In this document: positions 25,085-38,600 of the stretch, piece by piece
Layout of the letters: every line of letters starts with the position of its first letter
Numbering within the stretch: the stretch's first letter is position 1
Assembly: GCA_003254885.1 (NCBI GenBank)
Contig: QANT01000370.1
Coordinates: 48,232-112,231 of the forward strand
Length of the DNA stretch: 64,000 bases
Direction: 5' to 3'
Origin: Purshia tridentata
Taxonomy: Eukaryota; Streptophyta; Magnoliopsida; Rosales; Rosaceae
Program-made: the position numbers and the translations under genes
The notes under the pieces: model-generated
The model's database searches: none
What the model saw: the letters and a program-made list of their open reading frames with translations, nothing else
Told to the model about the DNA's origin: nothing

Positions 25085-25994
25085 TTTATTTTTCATGCAT
25101 CAAAATAACATCTGCAGAAAGATGGAAGCGATTCAGGAGAATGAATTCAATCATTATTTGTGAACTGCAATTCTAGAACAAATTATTGTAATTCAACTGG
25201 GGCAAAGAACCATCTTTTAAAGTCAATTTTGTATGCAACTTACATAGCTTTCACCAATGCATTCCATCCCACTTGTCATTTTCTACTCAATTTCAGTAGA
25301 ATCATGAAATAATCAGCAAACATTTCCAGGCAGAAAAATATTAAATAAGAGAAAGCTACAAAAATTGATATTTTACAATCACATGGCAGTAGTGACCATT
25401 ACCTCAAGCTACATTGAAAATGTCATATTGTCTTGGGTTCTCCTTTTCCACTCTTTTTCATAAATGAATAAAGAAAGAACGAACGAAAATGACCCAAAAA
25501 ATGCCTTAACAAACAATTGAAGACCAGAAAAATTTGGTTTACCATCACAAATAAGACTACTTAGACATTACAATCTGGATAAAAATAAACTATTCAAGCA
25601 TACATCAAATTTTATGAGTGAAATAAACATTAACCAATTTCTCGAAATTATACACTTTTATACTGCACAATTGATCTTGATGGATCTTATTCTGCTGCAC
25701 CCTCCAGGAATCTAGCATAAATTATAGCTGTCCAGTAAAAATGTTGACCCTCCCCAGCCAGAAAGGCGACATCAAGTACTAAAGTAATACTTCTTACGCC
25801 CGACATTATTGAACAAACTATATAAATGTAAATTCCTAATAATTCTACTTGTTAATTTATCTCTGCGAAATTCAAAGCCAATTCCTTCTCACAACATCAG
25901 CTTTGCTTCGACAGTTCCTAAATTTGAGGGGGAGGCTTATGACAGGAGCAGCTGAATCATTAACTACAGAGAACATGCCCAAGCGTTATATTAA
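25085..25994. other. Convergent 3' interval, HAOX / PHL
   Basis: About 0.9 kb between two convergent stop codons. It probably holds both 3'UTRs (AT-rich, several AATAAA-like motifs on each strand). No further gene seen. Confidence 0.45.
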
Positions 25995-27144
25995 CTATGC
26001 ATTACCAACAGAGTTGCTCTTGTTCGCACCTTGAAGGTCCATAGGAGAATTTGCAATACTACTAACTGAGCCAAGTGTTTGAGAGCTCAGCTGTGGGCTT
26101 GCAGGACAAGCCTCTGGATTACCAGCACTCATGGCATGGATTGCCCCTGAACTCATCTGTGGACTCATAGGAGTTCTTTGGCTCATTTGCTGTGGGCTAG
26201 CCTGCTGCTGAGTTTGCTGGTTCAGTTGTGAAATCCCCATAGTTGAGGGGGATCCCACCTGTGGTGGCGAAACAACAGCCTGTAGTGGTGAAGTTGTTTC
26301 CTGCTGCTGTTGCTGCAATTGCTGCTGTTGTTGCAACTGCTGTAATTGTTGCTGCTGCAATTGCAACTGTTGATGTTGCTGCTGCTGTTGTTGTTGTTGT
26401 TGCTGTTGCTGTTGCTGGTTCATGTACATATTCATCCCAGCCATCAGCTTTGGTGGACCCATAATTGGTGCCTGCTGCATAGGATTCATGTTAGCTCGGT
26501 TCAGACCCAACATGGAGAGACCAGAAGATCCTGAATGCATCTGTCTGGCTCCTGGCATCCCAGCTATGCTTGACTGAGGGCCCCCTAACATGCTTCCTCG
26601 GTTATGTTGCATCTTAAGTTTAGACATGATAGCAGCTTGTGTTAATCTTCCAGGTTGAAATTGCTGGCTTAACGCATTGCTAATGTTTGAGGCCTGACTT
26701 AAATTCATAGGATTCTGACCCACATTTCCCATTCCAGAAATAGGTGTCATGGGTGCTGACATTCCAGTTCCTCCTATTCCCCTTGCCATTCCCATGGCAT
26801 TGCTAAGGCTTGAAAGCCCACCCATGTTATTGCCTAAGCTTCCCATACTCATAGCTGTTCCAAGTCCCATCATCATTTTTCTCTGCATTTGCGGCTGCTG
26901 TTGCTGCTGTTGCTGCTGTTGTTGCTGTTGCTGCCAATGCTGCTGTTGAACATGCATTGGAGTAAGCTTATTCACCATTTGATTACCTAACTGCATGTTG
27001 GAATTCTGCCCAAATGCATTCAAGTGTGAAAGTGGATTTGTTCCAAGCATCATTGATCTCTGGAGCTGGGGATGCTGCGGTTGAATCAAGGAGTGTTGGC
27101 TTTGCTGCTGCTGTGGCTGTTGTTGTTGTTGTTGTTGTTGTTGG

Positions 27145-27212
<68 letters not shown>

Positions 27213-30200
27213 ATGTTGCTGCTGCTGCTGCTGCTGAAGTGATGGTTGCAACTCCAGCTGTTGTGGACGTGGAGGCATTGAAGTCCCAGACACCAACCCT
27301 TGAGACATCTGTAAGGCCTGAGGGTTTCCAGGAGGTAGCATCCTTGTGCTTGGCAGAAGGCTCTGGGCAGGATTTAGGGATGCATTACCGCCATTCATTG
27401 CCTTGGCAACTTCATTGGATGGCTGACCTGAAACTGCTTCTGCATATTGTTGCATTTCAGCTGCTGAATTATTACGAGGCAGTCCGGCAGCATTTGATTG
27501 ATTGCCTGGGACAAGATTCATGCGGGTTGGCTTTGGTTGAATGTGATCATCCACAAGATATCCATCATGTACCATCTGTATAACTAGATAGCATAAATCA
27601 CAAAGAAAATGACTAAGCTCTTAGTTAACTTCAAGACCTTCTAAAACATACCAGTGAACGGAACTGTGCAGCAAGCAAATCTGCCAAGTGCTGTTGCAGG
27701 AATAAGTTACAAATATGTGTCAGCTCAACAGAAAAATATAAGAAATGTTAAGTATTGAGAGTTCAAATTGCTGGAGAGCACTAAAATTCCAGCTACTAAA
27801 ATATTTTGGGGTCAAATTATCCCCTGATATAGACTCCAGTCAAGCTCAAGTATATAACCAAAGCTACTACAGAATGTTGTGTATTATGATCCGCCGTATG
27901 GTAACGAATTAATATGAATGCCGCACCAAGCTTCATGGTGCATAATGTTGAAGGACAAATATAACAAACATGGTGAAATAAATGGCAGAATACGTTTGGA
28001 AAGATCATGTCAAGAATGTACATGCAAGAAATCCAAGCAATAGCACCAACAGGATGATTTGAAGGGGCCAAAAAAAAGGCAGTCTGAAAGAGGGATGTGA
28101 CGATGAAAACAAACAAAAAGCAAAAGAGCAATAAGTGAGAAACCACAAAAGACAGGTATTTATGGGAATTTATATTTTGAGCAAATGAATCTTCAGTAAG
28201 ATAGGATCACAGGACAATTTGTTGATTGCCTCAACTGGTAATATGCTGAGTGCAATCAAACAAGATCACCTCAGATACCAAATTTAACTTGTACAATTAC
28301 ACTTACAGTATTGGGCAATGTAGGAAGATAATCCTCAGCAGCCAAAAATTCACCATCATCTATTTCTCCATAGTACATTGCTACGGTACCATCATTTGGT
28401 TTCTCCGACATGATCATCCTAGTTCGTAACTTATAAACATCAGACACAACAGTTCCTGCAGAAAAAAAAAGCAGAATCTTAGACAAGGGAATGATTCTAC
28501 TAGTGTCATAATAACAAAAAATCTGGCCCAAAATTTGAAAAAGTATATCAAGACAAAAGGCATATATCTGATTAATATGATATACCTTGAACTATACGCT
28601 CGGACTGCACAAAGTTTAAAATTCTAGTCTTGCAGATATTCATGCTGCCACCAACGAGTGACTTTGATAAAGGCCTCACACATGAATCATCTTTGAAATC
28701 CTCATTAGTGGAAGCATTTGAGAGACAAACCCGAAGAAGCTGAGGTGGATATGTATTTGACTTCCTAGAGTAGTCATCAACCTTATTCTTTTTTCCATTG
28801 AGTTGATGCCTAAAACAGAAATCCAGACAAAAAGAATCAAATCCTGTTATTTCTATAAAGTTGACTAAGAGGTCTTTCCATACCAAGATGATGGGATCTA
28901 AAATTTTTTCCTGACATTTTTGCAAATTATAGAATACTCGGGGTGCATGTCAAGTAAACTAAAAATAAAGAAAGGGGAATCATGTAGTCAGAGTGTAAAA
29001 TCTATAAATCTACAAGAATATATTACCTGATCAAATGCTTACAACAATTGAGGTACATTTACAAAAATAAAATTCCATTTCTATCCAGGTTTTCGTGCTC
29101 TTTTTTAGGGTCATGGAGAGGGGGAAATAAGTTCTTGCGGTATAGTACAAAAAATGGTCATATAAATTCACAACTATTACCATATTATGAAAAAGATAAA
29201 AGTATTATTCAAGGTAGAAAGATAGGCATTATACCTCATGGTCAACTTTTCGATTAATGAGAACCTATCGAGCATGGTTTGATCAGCTGAAGATGGAGTT
29301 CCAACAGAAGGACTGTTCGCATTTAGTGAAACACTTATATTACTAACGCTAGCAGGAGATCCAACACCACTCATTGCTGAGGTCTTAGGGAGGGAATTTG
29401 ATTTCCTCTTAGCAGCAACTTGGGCCTGGTGTTGCCGTTGCATGGAATCATTAGCACTGGAAGTCAAAGATGGGGTTCCAATAGCAGGAACTGAGGTCAT
29501 TGCTGACTTCTCCTTTTGTGATGCCCCAAAAGCAGCAGTTGCTGCAACTGCTCCAAAGTGGGGTCCTACAGAACCAGTAGAAAATTCCCCAGATTTTGAT
29601 GACAGTGGGGACTGAACCAATGCCCCAGAAGATAACCGGGGACTTTGTACTGATTTTCTTTTTTGGAATTGTTCATCCTTTCTTGCATCCTTCTCAATAT
29701 TCTGACCAAGATTATTCCAGGATGTCTGAGAAAAATTAGATCTCATGAATGCATGCTGCGGTATTCTTTGTTGAAGTCGTGATATCTGCGGGTCAAGGTG
29801 GCTTGTTTCTCCTTCCACCATCTGCATATCATTCTTACTCCCACTGAGCTCTGACCCATCTGCTTTACCTGTCTCAAACTGCTCTTCCTTGGTACCATAC
29901 CTCATGTTTTGCTGTCCTACAGCAAATGGCATTGTCCCAGCATCCTGATTCAGTGACCCATCAAACACCTGGTGGGAAAATTTCTGAATGCCTGTATTCG
30001 TATACTGAATTCCTTTGGTCATTGCTTGCTGCTGCAACAATGTATTCTTCCAGTTCATATCTGATCCATGGAAGCTGTCTATATGTGGTCCTATTTGCTG
30101 ATGTGGCAATCCATCAAGACCAACAGCAGTGGGCCTTGATCTCTTATTAAAATTAGACAAGGGTGACAATTGCCCATCTTGATGCTCTCTCTTTCCATGA

Positions 30201-33200
30201 AGAGAGGCATTAACATTGTCAGCATATGAGATCATCATGTCCTGCCCAACAAGAGAAGCTGATGCATTGACAACAGGTCCTGATCCATGGTCCTGCATAC
30301 TTCTTGGGGTCCCAACCCCCATTTGATACCTTGATTGGTTGGGTACTAAATGTGGTGCTGGAACGGAAGCGTCCGGCATAAAACTCTTAGATCTTAAGGC
30401 CAGCATGTTATTTGGACTCAAATTTTGAGTGGTCACATTTTCATGGATGTGGTGTGTCATCATATTGCCTGAAAGAACTCCTGAATCACCCAACCTACAG
30501 TTAGAGCTTTCTGGAACTCTATCTATGCAAACTTTCTTTCCATGTGTCTTGCTATTAGACGTGACAGTAACTTCGGGCATCTGCCTCAACCTCTTTCTCC
30601 GGATACTAGTCAAAGCCAAATCGAGCTGCAAACACAAAGTTTGATATGGTTAAAATGCAATCAGCTCATCCAGATGAAGAACATCAAATCAATCTCTTAA
30701 TTACCTTTGTGGGAACTGGATTCTTACAGAGCCTGTCCAACTTGGGAGTTGGATCTAGATGAAGTTGTGGTTGCAAAGCTTTCAATATCCGGGATTCCAC
30801 TTCCTGTAATTTAAGGTGAAGTTGATATCAAAATTCAACATATGACAGATCTGTCTGGGAAAGATGGGAGATATCAAGATCAAGGTACTTACCATCAGAT
30901 CACCATAAGTCCAAGAATTATCCGAGATCAGTGGGATATCCTTCACTACATTTTCCAATGACATTCTAAGGCGCACTTTATTTAAAATAAAAGATCCATC
31001 AGTAGGCAGACTACGAGGCCCTTGTTCAAAAGCACATTTGCGATAATCTCGAACCTGCAAGAAATCTCAAATAACAAACATAAAGACCAAGTATAACTAA
31101 ATAATAAAAACTTGATATCCAATTGAACATTTTCAATGGTATAATTGGAAAGCATACATACAGATCAATACAACCATGCAACACACTTTTGGAAGAAACT
31201 TGAACATTTAGAAAGTTAGACCTATCATTAAAACATGGTTTTAGCCTTGTCCACTTTGTCAACTTTCAACATTACAATAAATTTATATATAAGATAGGAT
31301 CCTTCAGTAAGATATTCATGCATGGAACCTATCACCCCTCCATTTTCAATGATCTAAATCTCCAATTGATCATATAAAATTAATTAGGCTCTACCATTTT
31401 TCCTAATAATTGGTAATGCTTCATCGGGGTACCACCCAACAGGAAGATAGCCTACTAAAAAAAATATGAGATATTTATGTTACAACAATAATTGACTATT
31501 TCTAAAAATTATTAAGACATATTATTGGAAACAAACTGAGCACGCTTCAACAATTTCACACTTTATACACAGATATGATTGCTTAATATATATATATATA
31601 TATGTATGTATATTTAAAGGAAAGCAAATTAGTAGATAGAAAACAGAATTACAAAAGGATACGGACAAGAATTTGGTATTCCACCTATACAAGACCAACT
31701 AAAAAATATTAAACAAGAAAAGTCATACTCAATACAAAACTCCAGCCCAACCAAGGTGAATTACACTAAAGGGAACATCCTTAAAGTGGTTAGACAAAGA
31801 TGGCAGAAGAAGACCAGAAATTTAATTGTCCCAAATAAAACTCAAATCCCTGTTCCATCTTCAAAAGTTCTTATGTTTCTCACACACCGTGCAGCCCAAG
31901 TAGAAGTTGACTCTTGATACAAATACAGTTATCACAATTCAAAGAAACAGTATTATTTATTTGTTAAGCTTACTAATCACACTACTTTTTCTTTCGGTGG
32001 GAATACTATTCACTCAACCTTTTTTTAAAAAAGAGAATACTATTCACAATACGTAATAAAGGTAACATTAAGGACCAAAATAACTCACCTCACACACAAG
32101 CGTTCCATCAACGTACTTGCAAGGTATATCATCAAGAATATCTCCAGGCAACTGGCCAGACTCAATTGCCTCCAAATACGTTTGTAAATAGAAGCGGAAA
32201 GAAAGATTTAGTATAAAGAAAGCTAGAGTAAATAAGAAGTAAAAAGTTCCAGAGAGTAATTGTGATACAGATGACAAGAACTTATACGTGACATAAAGTG
32301 ACTGCTAAATTATTTTAAAATAAACAAAATGATGAAGTACTTTTTCTCAAATCCCGTATTTCTTCTTTCTGTCCCTTTTTTTTCTGTGGTGGTTTTACAC
32401 GCTCATTCCATGTATAACATAGTTACATAATCTACATGTCAAGGTCAAGTACATTAACACATGGATCTAAAGAAAGAAGTTTAAATACAGAAAGCTTTCT
32501 GGAGTTAACTGAATTGATCAAACAACAAAAAATTTATACCGAATTTCTCAACATATGAGTTTCCTGCCATACCAGATGCATGCAACTAGTGGGTTTCAAC
32601 AGTCTAGCAATAACATGATTCCTAAAAGAGATGGGGGGAAGTCAAATAAGTAGACATTTACCGAGAAGAGAGTTTCTGATGTTCTATCATACGGGTGCAA
32701 CAACTTTGGAACATCTTGAAGTGTAGCTTGATGCGCACTCTCATTCTGAAGATTCATACAATACATAAGACATTAAGATTGACAAATAAAAGGTAAAAGA
32801 ATCACTTATTCTTCTTCAACCATATACATAAATTAATTTCTTTTTAACAAACCTCTGAGGGTTTTCCAATCGAATATCCATCTGGGAAGAGGTTCAACAT
32901 GAAGGAAACTTCATTCTCTGTCAGAAAGAAGGGGAAAAATTAAGATAAGAACAATGACTAAGCCCAAAAAAAAGAAAAAAAGAAACAATTGCAACAAACC
33001 TGCAGATATGAGAAGCCCTTCAGAAGACATTGATGAGCCAGACACCCCAGCCACACTCTCACTTCTCTCAATGACATCACCCTATACCATAGGAGAATCC
33101 AATTTGTCATAAAACAAAAATAGAAAGCAGAAGCATTATACCAAACCCTCTCCTCATTCTCCTTATTCAAAGGATATCAAACTACAATCATAGATTTGTG

Positions 33201-34086
33201 TTTGCACATTCCATATCAGAGCAAGTAAAAAGTTGTGTTCTTTTCTATTTCAGTTGCAAGAAAACAGAAAAATAATATAGATTCCGTATCTCCTGTCATA
33301 TGTTCCAAGGAAAAATTAAGTTACAGTAATCGAATAGCTGTACTAGACTATTAGCCACTCTCGTTTTTGGTCTGTACTATTAGCTACTTAGACTAGGTTT
33401 ATTGATCAAAATTGTCACCTCTTGAAATTTCCTAAATGCTTCACCAATTCGACAGCACCCCCGGTTAATTAAAGTATCCTTATTTGTAAAATAAAGAGTT
33501 GGATCTAAATTTTTTACTTTCAGCATCCAGTTTCCACCAAAAGAAGAGGAAGAAGAAAATACACCATGATTAAGCCAATTATTTAAATTAAGTCTCAGTA
33601 GAGTGCATAGGACATACTTTGTGCAAAACCCAAATGCCAAAAGATCTACAAAGTTAAAGGCTTTTATGTCTTGTCTTTCCTATATATTTTTGAGCAACCA
33701 AAAACAGCTCCAATAGTCATGCAAGAAAAGCAACAATTTAACCCCCAATTTGATTACTGAGATAAAAAATAAAAAAAAAGGAACCCAGAAAATACAAGAA
33801 AATAAGTTCAATTACTTGCTCTATATACACACACATGCATATATATAGAACAAGACCCAGAATTTTAATTACTTTCTTGAAAATGAATCATTCAATTTCC
33901 CAAATCACCAATCTCAAATATTACCTCGAGCTTCCGAGGATTGGATTCATTTCTGGAGACAAGTCGGGAGCTGTTCCTGGAAGTCTCGGACAAGTTATCG
34001 GCAGCAACAACGTTGGTCTCGGATTGGAGAGGAGGCTTGGGGCGGAACCTAGTACCGGTCTTTGAGACCTTAAACGAGACACCCAT
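25995..34086 (-). CDS. PHL: PHYTOCHROME-DEPENDENT LATE-FLOWERING (PHL), glutamine-rich nuclear protein
   Basis: Twelve exons (5' to 3': 33925-34086, 33000-33081, 32853-32917, 32662-32745, 32089-32169, 30893-31054, 30705-30803, 29235-30625, 28586-28809, 28307-28455, 27652-27690, 25995-27575) join in frame to 1372 residues. The N-terminus (MGVSFKVSKTGTRFRPKP) leads into a conserved region with Spt20-like character (FMLNLFPDGYSIG, then PGDILDDIPCKYVDGTLVCE and DYRKCAFEQGP). A long Ser/Asn/Gln-rich middle follows, with basic clusters that may be nuclear signals. The last exon encodes several polyglutamine runs. In Arabidopsis, PHL promotes flowering by countering phytochrome B and binds CONSTANS. 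The Spt20 likeness hints at SAGA-type coactivator function (inference). The longest Gln run is encoded by a nearly pure CAG tract, so allele length is likely variable. Identity rests on remembered family motifs and overall length. Confidence 0.9.
27117..27234 (-). repeat. CAG/CTG trinucleotide repeat encoding the main polyglutamine run of PHL
   Basis: On the plus strand this is a long run of TTG and CTG triplets, with an almost pure CTG stretch at about 27146-27210. On the coding strand it gives more than 40 Gln residues broken by only two His. Additional shorter Gln tracts lie at about 26295-26415 and 26890-26945. Pure triplet tracts of this length mutate by slippage. Confidence 0.9.
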
Positions 34087-35618
34087 GATTGGGTCTTTAT
34101 TGAGTTCCGGAGGAATTGAGGTTGCTGCTGTTGGGATGGAGGTGAAAAGCTTGGATCATGGGAAAGTGGGGAGGAAGGAAATAGAAAGGCAGTTGGGAAA
34201 AACAGAAGAGAAACAAAAACCCTAAGAAATTTGTGTGTTTTTTTCAGTTAGTTATGATCATTGATTCGTGAGAGAGTTTACAGAACATAGGAATGGGATA
34301 GAGACACGCGGGGAGTTCTGAAGCTCGAAGGAGAGAGAGACTGAGAATATATGTGAGACTTTTGTGTATTTTGGAGTTTGGTTTTTTTGGAGTTGGACCC
34401 AGTGACAATGTGTTCCCGTATTTCTGTTGTGTCCTGAATTTTGATTGATTTATATAATTAAGTTAAAATCTGTCTATCCAAAAAAAAAAGGTTAAAATCT
34501 TTCCCTCTTATTATATAATTGTGTGGACCAAAAGTCAACTCATCAAATTTAAAGGTTAAATTGGTATGTACCTTACATGCATGATCGGACGTATGCATGT
34601 TATATTTTATAGAATTTTCTATATATTTATTTGTTTCGCTTATATTTCGACCTAAAAAAAATTTCTCTTCGCTCATATTGTAATCAATTTATGTATTTTA
34701 CTTTTTTTTATAGAACCATTAATAACTTCTTTGATATTTTCCTTTCCTATTAGCATGAGATTTCTAATTTTTAAGCCTTAATTACTTAATTTCCTTAATA
34801 GGAAAAAAATAATTTCTTAAATTATTGTTTTTACCCATCATGTCAAATTAGATTGTATATGATTATTTTTTTGTAGCAAGTTTGTATAAATTTTCACATT
34901 AATATATAATAAAAAATCATTTCTATAAGACTATAACTAGTTTTTGGAACTTTTGTTAATGTTATTATCATTCAGTCGTTTTTAGGAATCAATGTAATGT
35001 CCATCAATTATCAATTATATAATGTATCTCCTTATTCCTTAATAGATTGTAGCGTAAATAAAGGGAAAAAAAAATGAAAAGCATTCCAAACTTCAAATAT
35101 TATAATTCAAAATATTTAACATTTGAAAAATAAATAAAGCCGCGCGCTAGTGGCTTACTGGCTTGGTCTGGCAACTCTAGCCGTTCAAATGGCTAGACTC
35201 TACTCAAGAAATTTGCAGCCTGGGCTGCATTAGAGTGGTTGAGATTTTTTTAGCATTTTCTATTTTACAAAGTTTTGGTATTTTCCCTGGCCAAAAAAAA
35301 ATGTTTTTGGTATTTTCTTTTAGTAGATTTCATTTGAAAATTTTCTTTTGCATATTGATATTTTGTTTTAACATTTCTATATTTTCAGTCTCAAAATTTC
35401 GTTCAACATCGTGAACATCCATATTTGACATCGATGCATATCCAAAAGATAAAAATAAATAACGAAGAAAATTCTTAAAAACAGAAAAATCTTCATGTAT
35501 TGTACATCTGAATCAGTGTTCCTAAATCCTGAGACTGTAAAACTACAAACTCTACCATTTGACAACTCTATCAGCCTTGTATTGTAGCAAGCACCAGAGA
35601 CCTTGTATTCACCAACAG
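34087..35618. other. Upstream region of PHL / downstream of NUP107
   Basis: The PHL promoter and leader lie in the left part (34087-34420), the NUP107 3'UTR probably at the right end. The middle is AT-rich. A GC-richer island at 35140-35240 (CCGCGCGCTAGTGGC...) stands out and may be a transposon remnant; nothing specific was recognised. Confidence 0.4.
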
Positions 35619-38600
35619 TCAAGAAGAAAGTTCTTCCTCTTGAAGCTCCATTTGGCTTATCGAGTATTCCCTCTCGAACAATAAAAATTCCTACACATGA
35701 GACAGAGATTCAATAAGTCTGCTCATTTTAATCAACGGCTACAAAGAAAAAGCAAACTTGGGACCTTCACGAATGATGAAACTTTAGAGATACTTTACCA
35801 TTACACAACTACAGATACTTTATCATTACACAACTACAGAAATCAAAAATTTTAAAAATTAATGCCAGCGCATCTTCAGCGATGCATAGGCATGATGTGA
35901 AGCTAAAGCAAAGGCAATAATACTGCAAATGGCAATGGCTATCAATTGAAACCTTGTTGGTAAAATATTTCATTAACAAAAGTGCCCCTAGGAGGAAGAG
36001 TATGCACTTGCATCAGATTGTTTATAAATGGAGACTGCTCGATAGATGAAGGGGAACTATTCATATCCCCTGTGGACAAATAAGAAGTACCGATAACATA
36101 CCTGCAATTGTTGTTGACTAAACAAATGAAGGAACCCAGCTTCGGGGCAAGCGACTAATTCAATCAACTGATCATGAATTTCAGGTGGAACACCCATCTC
36201 CATGAGCGAAAGAGAGACCTGCATATGGGACATACATTACATTATTAAAGGAGTACAGAGTTCTTGCTATTATAATTTGAGAACTTAAAGACAGACTTCA
36301 AGTAGGAGGCTTCCAGTGAATAAGGTTACCTGCATGCATCGAAGAATGATTTCGGGAAGACAGCATCTACGACAAAGGCCCCGTACAATGTATGTTGCTG
36401 GGCTTTCTAAGGAACCGTCTTTGCTTGAATACCAGGCATCTAATCGCGAAATCTCCATTGTAACTCCTGCTTGAAATCGAAGAAGCTCACCTGCAATGAA
36501 AATTAATCAGTTCAATCACCTTCATCCTTATGTTAGGTTGAACATAGAGAGCTGTGATTACGCACACAAATCCAGTTTACTTCAGTATAACCTTTTTTTT
36601 ACTCTTGAAATTCCAACACAACGAGTCAGTCCAAAACAAGTGCAGCCAACATGCAAAGCATATTTCTTACCTTTGAAGCCAGCAGCCATAACAGTACTAA
36701 GAATACCACCATCATTGTGTTCATGTGGCCCAAGACCATCACCTGCAACTGCCAAGCAGCGAAGCACCACCTCTATGCAGTAATTGTCCTTTGATGATAT
36801 GGAAACCTTTAACTAGGAAAGAAAAAAAAATCCATGTTTGTGAGCAAAGGCAAAACTTAGAAAGAAACAGAAAGGTTAATGCATTAAAAATTAGGCAAGC
36901 AAAGGCCAATATTGCGAAAAGAATAGTTTTCTGATACTTGTCCTCACCATTAGTTTCCGATTTAACACATCTTCTTCACTCACTGAAGAATAAAGAGCAC
37001 TCATTAATGTAGTGCACACGGTTGCATCTGGACACAAACATTCACCAGAAGGCAAGCAGAGCATTGCAGTGGCATGCAATTCAAGAAATAATGGTTCCAC
37101 AGATTCGTATATATCATCTTCATGTGAAGATAACCAAGGACTTTCTTTTCCTAAAGCCAAAAGACAACTTATTTAATGTTACAGCACACACTAGCCAATC
37201 CAGACATCTTTCTGAGTCTTTGTTTTTTAACATACAATAAGATAAGAAAGTAAATCAACTTACTCAGTAGCAATGACAGAGATGAATTCAGAGTCTCCTT
37301 GGCTGCTGAAATGGCCCCCTGTTTTTCGTCCATTGAGAGTTCAAGTGGGGAAACCTCTGCATTCTCCAATTCAATTTTGAGCCAATTGCGATATTTTGCA
37401 TCACAAGAATAATACTCACTCTGTTCAAAATGAATAATAATTATAAAATATATACAAGTACATAAGGATGGGAATAACATACTAATATATTGGCAAGATT
37501 AACTATGGAGAGAGAGAGAAAGAGCTTGAAAATGAAGCATACCCAATCATGGAACTCTTTCAGATTCTGAAGGACATTCAAATCCTCCAACATATCAGAA
37601 GATTCTGAAAGTTGCTTCAAAGGTTCAGCAAGAAAACTAAGTAATGTGTGTGCACCAAAGGGCACTGCGGGAACTCTCCACATTGAAACCAGGGAAAACT
37701 CTCTGAACAGTATGTTGCTACAAATACAAAAGAGGTCAAAATTTTGAAATTCAAGTACAGAAACAAAATATAAAGGTCAAGAAAGTAAGATGCAATAACA
37801 AAGTGATAATTGGTCAACAAGGGGACACCAAGGTGTCCTCACCACACCCATTCTACCACAGGTGCAGCCACAGTTCTAGCAGTGGCTGTGTCCTGCAACT
37901 AAACTAGCAAAAAAGAAAAGAATGTATTGTTTAAGGGGAATTCCCAGTCATGTATCAAAAGCAAACACCACAGAGAATCTCCTGGAACAAGTGTAAAATT
38001 AGGCAACCCAATACCGAACATCATACATAGAAAGCATCATCCTTGCAAAGACAAAAAAAAAAAACTACACCTTTAAAAGTATACGTGACCTTTTTTGCTC
38101 AACAAGAAAGTATGCATCATCTTTTAACACATCACAAAAAGGGAAAAAAAAAAAACTGAAATAGATCTCATAATGTTTATTCATTTTTTATTGATTTCAG
38201 ATGCACATATTCACCAGAAATCAGCTTCATGCTCCACAATCCTAATATTGAGGTACACAACATGGTATAAAAGTTACCTATGAACATGGTATAACTGTTA
38301 CCTATGCATCAACGCTCGCAGAAGAAGTTTAGTACTAGCTTCCTCAACATTAGTAATTGTGGAGGGAGGTGTAAAGCAAAGCCACTGGACAACCATAGCT
38401 TTTTGAAGAGTCTGCTCCCGGTGCTGCTCTGCAACATCTGATAACTTATCACATTTACCACTAACTTTGATTTCCCGAGATCTTGACAAAACCCTGTTCA
38501 AACAGTTTGTTAGAAGTAGAATAAGTTTATACAGAGATCAAATTGTATTCTTCCTACTTCAAAAGCAAAGTACACTCTAGAAGAAACACAAATACCTCTC

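Noticed and set aside
26243-27583. Long plus-strand open frames rich in Ala, Val or Leu
   Set aside because: They are antisense readings of the CAG-rich PHL exon; triplet repeats open several frames at once. The minus-strand frame has the conserved protein.
36062-36101. A 40-base intron or read-through C-terminus at the end of NUP107 exon 23
   Set aside because: Too short for a plant intron. A proper last exon at 35619-35690 restores the conserved EFLLFEREYS ending.
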